From positions 1 to 6,091 of the forward strand of contig CACZRA010000040.1 of assembly GCA_902783395.1 (NCBI GenBank): a stretch of DNA of 6,091 nucleotides. The letters are read 5' to 3'. Source of the DNA: an uncultured Lachnospiraceae bacterium. GTDB taxonomy: Bacteria > Bacillota > Clostridia > Lachnospirales > Lachnospiraceae. Positions within the stretch are counted from its first letter, which is position 1. Each line of letters starts with the position of its first letter. The translations under genes were made by a program, and so were the position numbers. Positions 1-4,781 of the stretch are shown piece by piece. The notes under the pieces were generated by a model. That model was not told where the DNA came from. It made no database searches and saw nothing but the letters and a program-made list of their open reading frames with translations.

Positions 1-600
1 ATGCTCAAGCTCTCCCAGTATATGGCTTGACACAATTACCGTCATGCCGAATTCATCACGGAAACGCTGTACCATATGACGGATATCCGCTATACCCTGC
101 GGATCCAGTCCGTTGGTCGGCTCATCCAGGATCAGGATATCGGGATTGCCGAGAATGGCATTGGCGATACCGAGACGCTGCTGCATGCCGAGGGAATACC
201 TCTTGAAGGGCTGCTTGACGCCTTTCAGGTTTACTACCTCCAGTACACGCTCGATCTCCGCCTCCGCATCCTTGTCAGGGATACCTTTGACAGTAGCATA
301 ATACTTAAGGTTGTCATGCGCGTTCAGATATCCGTAAAACCTCGTACCGACCAGAAATCCCACCTTATTACGGTTCTGGAAAAGCTCCTTCGCATTTGTA
401 GAGCCGGCTATCGATACCTCTCCCTCATCGATCCGGGAAAGCCCCAGGATCATCTTGAATATGGTAGTCTTTCCTGCTCCGTTCTTTCCTACAAGACCAT
501 AGATATCTCCCTTATTGACCTCCATATTCACACCCTTTAAGACATCATGGTGTCCGTATGACTTTTTTATATCCTTCAGTTGAATGATCGCTTCACTCAT
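1..600 (-). CDS. ABC-2-type transporter ATP-binding protein (bacitracin/lantibiotic-export-like), 3' end outside window
   Basis: This is the cytoplasmic ATPase of a transporter whose membrane permease would be a separate protein, probably encoded further left outside the window. The 200 visible residues form most of one nucleotide-binding domain. They show Walker A GKNGAGKT (residues 38-45, Lys44), an ABC signature YSLGMQQR (135-142), Walker B ILILDE (155-160, catalytic Glu160), a D-loop region ending GLD (164-166) and a switch histidine in SSH (His193). The LGMQQR form and DEPTNGLDPQG are typical of the BcrA/LanF-like subgroup of ABC-2 ATPases. The C-terminal part, usually about 30-110 more residues, is missing because the window ends. 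The ATG is preceded by AAAGGAG (610-616) with a 9-base gap. Only 30 bases without a terminator separate it from the peptidase gene upstream, so the two are probably one operon. Oddly, the Q-loop region (VGFLVGTRFY, 80-89) seems to lack the usual Gln or Glu. Family call is firm; substrate is unknown. Confidence 0.93.
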   Translation of the reverse strand, partial: MSEAIIQLKDIKKSYGHHDVLKGVNMEVNKGDIYGLVGKNGAGKTTIFKMILGLSRIDEGEVSIAGSTNAKELFQNRNKVGFLVGTRFYGYLNAHDNLKYYATVKGIPDKDAEAEIERVLEVVNLKGVKQPFKRYSLGMQQRLGIANAILGNPDILILDEPTNGLDPQGIADIRHMVQRFRDEFGMTVIVSSHILGELEH

Positions 601-630
601 ATTATTATTCTCCTTTTTTCAAACCACCGT

Positions 631-2703
631 TTACCATACCTTGATCCGCTTGGCGGGATCTATATACATACCGTCTCCTTCTTTAATGCCGTATGTCTCA
701 TAAAATTCATCATACTGCTGCATCCCGACATTTATCCTGTAGAAGTCAAGCGGATGCACATCTGTTTTGATCACCTTTCTTTCATAGGAAAGAGGCACAT
801 GGGCTTTCCAGAGATACGCATATGAACGGAAAAACTTATCATAATCAAATCCGTCCACATCCGCCGCCATCTCAAGCATTACCTTCATTCCGCCCATATC
901 GGCCGTCTCCTCACCCTCTACCTGAGAGCCGTCATATATGCCTGCTCCGGGATATGGCGACAGGTTAGTGAAGTAATTTGAAACCCTGGAAACCTTATCA
1001 TTGAAGGCTGTCATATCTCCATCGGGAAGCCAGGCGTTCTTCACTCCGTCTTTATCGTACTGTGAGCCGTTTGAATCAAAGCCGTGGGTTATCTCATGCC
1101 CTATGATGGTGCCGATGCCCGCAAGCTTTTCCTCATAGGTCATATCCGGTGAGTATGCAGGCGCTTCGCAGATTCCGGCAAGTATATATATCCCGTTAGT
1201 CTGGGCACTGTACATGGCATTGGTCACGGTAGTGGAAATCTGGGTTTCCAGCGGATCCCAGTAATTCCTGTCATAAGGCATGGATACCATATTTGCCTTA
1301 TGTCTCTCCTTGAAACGCCTGGCCTGCATATAGGCCTCAAGGAAGCTTCCGCCTTCTTCTCTGGGCACAAGCTCCAATGTCGAGTAATCAACGGAATCAT
1401 AGTCCTGATAAACGACATGTATCGAGATAGCGTCAAGCTTTTCGATACAGGCCTTTTTACCTTCATCGGAAAGCCAGTCTTCTTCATTGAACACCTTATG
1501 GAATTTGTCGATTACGCTTTCGGTAAACTTCCTGAGCGCTTCCGTCTCGCTGTCATCATAGCAGTTCTCGGCATAAAGCTTCGACATGGCTCCGACCATC
1601 GGGGTATTGCAAAGATAGGTATCATATATGAGCTGTTCTTCTTTTTCTTCCGGGGTAAAGACCTCCGGATCCGGCTTTTTCAGCTTGGATTTATTCATTT
1701 CATTGATCGTATCGTATGCTTCACGATCCGTAAATGTATAGCATTCCATCAGATACCTGACCATAAGATATGCCTTCATACGCTCAAAGTTTGCTCCGGT
1801 ACACAGCTTCGATGCCTTTTTCAAAAGCGCCTTTGTCGCCACGATGACATCTATATCCGTATAGCCCCAGGCCTTCATGTATTCATCCAAAGGATAATCA
1901 CCTGCCATATCCAGGACTTCCTGCCGGCTGTAGGTGATATTCTCCTCCTTTATATCCGGATCGGTGATCTCCGTCTTGGCCATATCCTTTTCTATACGCA
2001 GCGCATCGGTAACGATCCTGTCAGCATCAGCCTCGCTGTAGCCCATGCGTCCGAGCAGATAACCTGCCTCCTCCTTAAGCCTCTCATAGGCTTCGAGGTC
2101 ACTTGTACTCATATTCATATAGCTGTCGCTCGAAGGCAGGGACAGCCCCGGATGTTCCAGCTCTATCCTGTACTTGTCCGTATATTTCGTTGATACGGAT
2201 ATCCCTGTATCTTTTACGCACACTACGCCCAGGGCAAGCGGGTTTTCAGTTTCATCCTGCATCCACTTATAAAGAGCCTGCGTATCTGACAGTCCGTCTA
2301 TTGTCCGGATATATTTAGCCAGAGGCTCTAACCCGTCCTTATTACGTCCGTCCCAGTCACTGGCAAGCGTATAAAACGTCCTGAGCTTTTCTGCCTCCAC
2401 TCCTGTGATGGAAGTGTCCTCTATCACTCGTTTCTTTTTGGCCATGACCGCCTCGTTGATATCAGACAGAGACGGCCTGATCCGGGTCTGCTGCAGCTTC
2501 CAGTCCCTGTTGACCGCAGCCGCAAAATCATCCTGCAGACGGAATTCGTCGTTTTCCGTGATGACATCCATAAGGTCGGAATCCACCCACGGCCCTTCAA
2601 AGTCCGCTACTGTCAGCTTCTTATCCTCATCACCGCAGCCGCTCAAAGCCACAAGGCATACGGACAGAAGGATCGCCACAATTCTTTGCAACCTTTTTTT
2701 CAA
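631..2703 (-). CDS. M13 family (neprilysin/PepO-like) zinc metallopeptidase, predicted lipoprotein
   Basis: This is a 690-residue zinc endopeptidase of family M13, which cleaves oligopeptides rather than folded proteins. The N-terminus is a lipoprotein signal: basic MKKRLQR, a hydrophobic stretch, then lipobox LSGC (20-23), so mature Cys23 should be lipid-anchored on the outer face of the membrane. The M13 catalytic set is complete: the substrate-binding NA pair (Asn495-Ala496), zinc motif HEITH (536-540, general base Glu537), third zinc ligand and partner in EETAD (Glu598, Asp602), then His650 and Arg656, six residues apart as in neprilysin. It ends in a family-typical PAKRIKVW. Length fits bacterial M13 enzymes (about 630-700). 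The start is TTG: the frame is closed by a TGA six codons upstream, no ATG or GTG fits, and AAAGGAG lies 9 bases before it. It is the first long gene of the minus-strand unit and is followed 30 bases later by an ABC ATPase. Its natural substrate cannot be read from sequence. Confidence 0.96.
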   Translation of the reverse strand: MKKRLQRIVAILLSVCLVALSGCGDEDKKLTVADFEGPWVDSDLMDVITENDEFRLQDDFAAAVNRDWKLQQTRIRPSLSDINEAVMAKKKRVIEDTSITGVEAEKLRTFYTLASDWDGRNKDGLEPLAKYIRTIDGLSDTQALYKWMQDETENPLALGVVCVKDTGISVSTKYTDKYRIELEHPGLSLPSSDSYMNMSTSDLEAYERLKEEAGYLLGRMGYSEADADRIVTDALRIEKDMAKTEITDPDIKEENITYSRQEVLDMAGDYPLDEYMKAWGYTDIDVIVATKALLKKASKLCTGANFERMKAYLMVRYLMECYTFTDREAYDTINEMNKSKLKKPDPEVFTPEEKEEQLIYDTYLCNTPMVGAMSKLYAENCYDDSETEALRKFTESVIDKFHKVFNEEDWLSDEGKKACIEKLDAISIHVVYQDYDSVDYSTLELVPREEGGSFLEAYMQARRFKERHKANMVSMPYDRNYWDPLETQISTTVTNAMYSAQTNGIYILAGICEAPAYSPDMTYEEKLAGIGTIIGHEITHGFDSNGSQYDKDGVKNAWLPDGDMTAFNDKVSRVSNYFTNLSPYPGAGIYDGSQVEGEETADMGGMKVMLEMAADVDGFDYDKFFRSYAYLWKAHVPLSYERKVIKTDVHPLDFYRINVGMQQYDEFYETYGIKEGDGMYIDPAKRIKVW
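2694..2700 (-). repeat. A7 homopolymer immediately after the peptidase start codon
   Basis: Seven consecutive A (coding strand) cover codons 2-4 of the peptidase directly after its TTG. They encode the Lys-Lys-Arg of the signal peptide. Such runs can cause polymerase slippage, but Lys-rich signal peptide starts often produce them, so no function is claimed. Confidence 0.6.
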
Positions 2704-2719
2704 ATCACTGTTCTCCTTT
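2704..2719 (-). promoter_or_regulatory. Ribosome binding site that fixes the TTG start of the M13 peptidase
   Basis: On the minus strand AAAGGAG (2713-2719) sits 9 bases before a TTG codon. It matters because the peptidase frame has no ATG or GTG at its beginning. TTG at 2703 places the lipoprotein signal in the normal position, and an in-frame stop (2719-2721) rules out an upstream start. Confidence 0.8.
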
Positions 2720-2722
2720 CAA

Positions 2723-2770
2723 TTAAATATTCCTGCTGGCGTTTGCGAAACACTGTTTTATATTTAACAT
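2723..2770 (-). CDS. Possible 15-codon leader peptide ahead of the M13 peptidase
   Basis: In the transcribed leader of the peptidase gene there is an ATG-to-TAA frame encoding MLNIKQCFANASRNI. A purine-rich GAGGGG (2776-2781) lies 5 bases before the ATG and could serve as a ribosome site. The stop lies 19 bases before the TTG of the peptidase, in a different reading frame, so ribosomes finishing it would release next to the AAAGGAG of the main gene. The peptide has no run of one amino acid as in classical attenuation leaders, no signal peptide and no family I recognise. It also contains one exact copy of the CAAACGCC element. It may be a real coupled leader, or a chance frame in a short AT-rich leader. 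Confidence 0.3.
   Translation of the reverse strand: MLNIKQCFANASRNI
2738..2745 (+). repeat. Extra copy of the GGCGTTTG half-site in the peptidase leader
   Basis: An exact copy of the arm of the candidate operator (GGCGTTTG on the plus strand) lies about 200 bases from it, inside the small leader frame and downstream of the peptidase transcription start. A given 8-base word is expected far less than once in a region this size, which makes the recurrence noteworthy. Confidence 0.4.
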
Positions 2771-2828
2771 CTGTTCCCCTCTTTCTGACGATCATCACGA
2801 CATTCGGATATTGCATAATAAACGAAAA

Positions 2829-2836
2829 GACGTTTG
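2829..2836 (+). repeat. Near copy (GACGTTTG) of the operator half-site
   Basis: GACGTTTG matches GGCGTTTG at 7 of 8 positions, in the same orientation as the copies at 2738 and 2946. It lies about 35 bases downstream of the predicted peptidase transcription start, where a bound protein could act as a roadblock. Weak on its own. Confidence 0.25.
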
Positions 2837-2876
2837 CTGTTTACTGCAAATAAAGAGTATGAACAACTGTGCTACG

Positions 2877-2906
2877 ATTATATATGCCCCCCCACAGACA
2901 CGTCAA
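2877..2906 (-). promoter_or_regulatory. Sigma-A-type promoter of the peptidase/ABC-2 ATPase unit
   Basis: Reading on the minus strand, TTGACG (2906-2901; 5 of 6 bases match TTGACA) is followed after 18 bases by a perfect TATAAT (2882-2877). Transcription should start near 2870, giving a leader of about 100 bases to the small leader frame and about 165 bases to the peptidase. The spacer contains seven consecutive G. One base fewer would give the optimal 17-base spacing. The -35 box overlaps the outer arm of an inverted repeat (2905-2911), so a protein bound there could block it. Assigned by sequence match only. Confidence 0.75.
2887..2893 (-). repeat. G7 run inside the promoter spacer
   Basis: Seven G on the minus strand (seven C on the plus strand) lie between the -35 and -10 boxes of the peptidase promoter. 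It is the clearest mononucleotide G/C run in the intergenic region. Gain or loss of one base would change the spacer from 18 to 19 or 17 bases. Confidence 0.7.
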
Positions 2907-2937
2907 ATGGCTTTTTTAACAAGTTCAAACGCCATTT
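2905..2937. repeat. Second inverted repeat overlapping the minus-strand -35 box
   Basis: AAATGGC (2905-2911) and GCCATTT (2931-2937) are perfect 7-base inverted arms, 19 bases apart. The right arm shares GCC (2931-2933) with the left arm of the other inverted repeat. The left arm shares two bases with the TTGACG box of the peptidase promoter. It could be an overlapping operator that controls mainly the minus-strand unit, but 7-base arms at this distance can also arise by chance. Confidence 0.35.
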
Positions 2938-2953
2938 AGGCTTTTGGCGTTTG
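2926..2953. repeat. Inverted repeat, candidate operator between divergent promoters
   Basis: CAAACGCC (2926-2933) and GGCGTTTG (2946-2953) are perfect 8-base inverted arms, 9 if the flanking A2934-T2945 pair is counted, around a 10-12-base centre. The repeat lies between the two -35 boxes, 9 bases upstream of the plus-strand one and 19 bases upstream of the minus-strand one. Neither side has a T-run, and neither predicted transcript includes it, so a terminator is unlikely. A binding site for a dimeric regulator is the natural reading. No regulator gene is visible in the window. Confidence 0.55.
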
Positions 2954-2962
2954 TATCTCATG

Positions 2963-2990
2963 TTGTCATGATCACTTTATTTGATATAAT
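2963..2990 (+). promoter_or_regulatory. Extended -10 promoter of the heterodimeric ABC exporter operon
   Basis: TTGTCA (2963-2968; 5 of 6 to TTGACA) is followed after 16 bases by a perfect TATAAT (2985-2990). A TG at 2982-2983, one base before the -10 box, makes a full extended -10. Transcription should start near A2997, leaving a leader of about 42 bases before the ATG at 3039. The inverted repeat at 2926-2953 ends 9 bases upstream. Such a strong promoter next to a palindrome suggests repression or activation by a bound regulator, though this is inference. Confidence 0.8.
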
Positions 2991-3038
2991 GGATAGAACC
3001 AGTCAGATAACTATGTTTCATTAAGGAGAAAACTGATC

Positions 3039-4781
3039 ATGACAGCTATTTTTTCCAGGATCAAATTCAACACCGGGCAGGTGGTCATCACGGTGGTGTT
3101 TGCCCTGCTCGCATCCATTGCGCAGCTACTGGCTCCGACAATGGTAAGTATGATGATCGATTGTGTAAGCGATAATAAGGAAAAGACGATCATCATTCTT
3201 GCGGTGGCAATCATCATTCTGTCCATCGTGGCATGTATCACAAACATCGTTTCCACGAATCTCGTGGCCAAGCTTACGACCCGGTTTTCGGCAGATCTTC
3301 GAAAGGAGATCTTCTACAAGGTTCAGGATTTTTCCTCCACCGAGGTAGATAAATTCGGCAGCTCGTCCCTTATCACAAGGACTACTACCGATGTGACCAT
3401 GATCCAGAGCTTCCTGGTAATGCTTTTCCGTTTAGGGCTTCTGGCTCCGATGATGGCAGTCATAGGACTGGTGCTCTCCGTTGCGACGACCGGTAAGCTT
3501 GCGGTCGTGCTTGCCATAGCGATACCCATCCTGATTATAGTGGTCGCTGCTATCCTTACCGGAGCAAGCCGTTACTCAGTGAAACTCAGAGATAAGATCG
3601 ATACCATAAACCGGCTCTTCCTGGAGGCCCTGGAGGGCGTCCGCGTGATCCGGGCTTTCAACAAGCAGGAGTATGAGATAGACCGTTTCGATAAAGAAAA
3701 TACGGAGACCGCCGACATTTCCCGCAAGTCCTTCGCCATTTCCGGAATGCTGCTGCCGGTGGTCAATCTGCTTTTCGGACTTACCTCGGTGGGGGCGATG
3801 CTGGTGGGGTCCTATATGGTGGTACATGACACCCTGGACGTGAGCGCACTGGTGGCCGTTGTCCAGTATATCAATATCATCCTGATATCCATCATGCTGT
3901 TCGCCTCGGTCGTCAGCATGTTCCCTGATGCATATGCCTGCATGAAGCGTATCGGAGATGTGCTGGATACCGAGATATCCATAACGGATTCCAGGACTGA
4001 GACACCCGAAAAAACCTCGCACGGCACGATCGAGTTTCGTGATGTGACCTTTTCCTATCCGGGAGCTGACGCACCGGTACTCAAAGGGATCAGCTTTGTA
4101 TCAAAGCCCGGCGAGACTACAGCCATCATAGGAAGGACCGGCTGCGGCAAGTCAAGCATCGTAAAGCTGATCCCGAGGCTGTATGACACGACCTTCGGCG
4201 AAGTGCTGGTGGACGGAGTAAATGTCAAGAATTATAAACTGGATGAGCTGAGGGATCTGGTGGGTTACGTTCCGCAGAAAAATGTCCTCTTCTCCGGTGA
4301 TATCGCCGATAATCTGAATTTCGGCAATGAAAACGGAGGGGAAGCGGAATGGAAGGAGGCGACGGAGATCGCCTGCGCGGCCGAATTCGTACAGAAGAAG
4401 GACGGCGTATATCATTCCCCTGTCGCCCAGGGCGGAACCAATTTCTCCGGCGGGCAGAGACAGCGTCTTGCCATAGCCAGAGCGATCATGAAAAAGGCGG
4501 AGGTGTATATATTTGATGACAGCTTCTCCGCGCTTGACATGAAGACCGATAAGACGCTCAGGCAGAATATAAAAGAAAATATGAAGGATGCCACGATGAT
4601 AGTAGTCGCACAGCGTGTGAACACTATCATGGATGCCACCCGCATCCTGGTCCTTGAAGACGGAGAGATCACGGGGGTCGGAACCCACAAGGAGCTTTTA
4701 CGTTCCTGCAAGCTTTACCGGGAGATCGCCGAGATACAGTTGGGAAAGGAGGAAGTGCAGCATGAACTCGAAAGTGCTTAA
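3039..4781 (+). CDS. Heterodimeric ABC exporter subunit A (TMD-NBD half transporter with degenerate ATP site)
   Basis: This is a complete 580-residue half exporter: a six-helix membrane domain (roughly 16-38, 50-74, 126-148, 152-174, 234-260, 268-292) fused to a nucleotide-binding domain from about 331. It would pair with the next gene product and export drugs, lipids or peptides using ATP. Visible motifs are A-loop Tyr340, Walker A GRTGCGKS (365-372, Lys371), Q-loop Gln413, signature FSGGQ (469-473), Walker B VYIFDD (489-494) and D-loop SALD (497-500). Two catalytic positions differ from the canonical set: Asp494 where Glu is usual, and Gln525 where the switch His is usual. This combination marks the degenerate-site subunit of heterodimers such as TM287, LmrC and BmrC. 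The ATG follows AAGGAG (3023-3028) by 10 bases. It is the first gene after its promoter and overlaps the partner gene by 20 bases. Substrate unknown. Confidence 0.95.
   Translation: MTAIFSRIKFNTGQVVITVVFALLASIAQLLAPTMVSMMIDCVSDNKEKTIIILAVAIIILSIVACITNIVSTNLVAKLTTRFSADLRKEIFYKVQDFSSTEVDKFGSSSLITRTTTDVTMIQSFLVMLFRLGLLAPMMAVIGLVLSVATTGKLAVVLAIAIPILIIVVAAILTGASRYSVKLRDKIDTINRLFLEALEGVRVIRAFNKQEYEIDRFDKENTETADISRKSFAISGMLLPVVNLLFGLTSVGAMLVGSYMVVHDTLDVSALVAVVQYINIILISIMLFASVVSMFPDAYACMKRIGDVLDTEISITDSRTETPEKTSHGTIEFRDVTFSYPGADAPVLKGISFVSKPGETTAIIGRTGCGKSSIVKLIPRLYDTTFGEVLVDGVNVKNYKLDELRDLVGYVPQKNVLFSGDIADNLNFGNENGGEAEWKEATEIACAAEFVQKKDGVYHSPVAQGGTNFSGGQRQRLAIARAIMKKAEVYIFDDSFSALDMKTDKTLRQNIKENMKDATMIVVAQRVNTIMDATRILVLEDGEITGVGTHKELLRSCKLYREIAEIQLGKEEVQHELESA
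4745..4752 (+). promoter_or_regulatory. Ribosome binding site of subunit B, inside the end of subunit A
   Basis: AAAGGAGG, a full match to the anti-Shine-Dalgarno core, lies in the last codons of subunit A, 9 bases before the ATG of subunit B at 4762. Ribosomes translating A will keep this site open, so the two subunits are probably made in step, as suits a heterodimer. Confidence 0.75.

Larger units (their letters stand above)
2704..3038. other. Divergent intergenic control region
   Basis: This 335-base stretch between the start codons of two divergent genes holds no long reading frame on either strand. It contains one promoter in each direction, two overlapping inverted repeats between them, extra half-site copies in the peptidase leader, a C7/G7 run, and a small leader frame; each is listed separately. 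The predicted leader of the peptidase mRNA is about 165 bases and that of the exporter mRNA about 42 bases. I found no hairpin followed by a T-run in either direction, so no terminator, attenuator or known riboswitch is called. Confidence 0.75.

Noticed and set aside
76..540. 154-residue frame on the plus strand across the ABC-2 ATPase
   Set aside because: The opposite strand encodes Walker A, signature, Walker B and switch His in order, so this is its shadow.
601..630. Separate promoter or terminator between the peptidase and the ABC-2 ATPase
   Set aside because: The 30 bases hold only the ribosome site and an A-rich stretch; no paired stem or -35/-10 boxes fit.
1300..2193. 297-residue open frame on the plus strand inside the M13 peptidase gene
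   Set aside because: It is antisense to a gene with all catalytic motifs intact, lacks a recognisable domain, and its composition (many Ile, Phe, His, Arg) is what the complementary strand of this codon usage gives.
2833..2850. TTTGC/GCAAA hairpin in the peptidase leader as a riboswitch or attenuator
   Set aside because: Only five base pairs with an 8-base loop, no T-run, and no known riboswitch core recognised.
2926..2953. Inverted repeat as a rho-independent terminator
   Set aside because: No T-run follows on either strand, and it lies upstream of both genes between their promoters.
3013..3024. Three-codon frame (ATG TTT CAT TAA) in the exporter leader
   Set aside because: No ribosome site precedes it, it runs into the Shine-Dalgarno of the real gene, and such short frames are expected by chance.
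3576..4688. Minus-strand frames of 148 and 178 residues inside subunit A
   Set aside because: They lie antisense to the complete exporter gene and have no motif, ribosome site or coherent domain.
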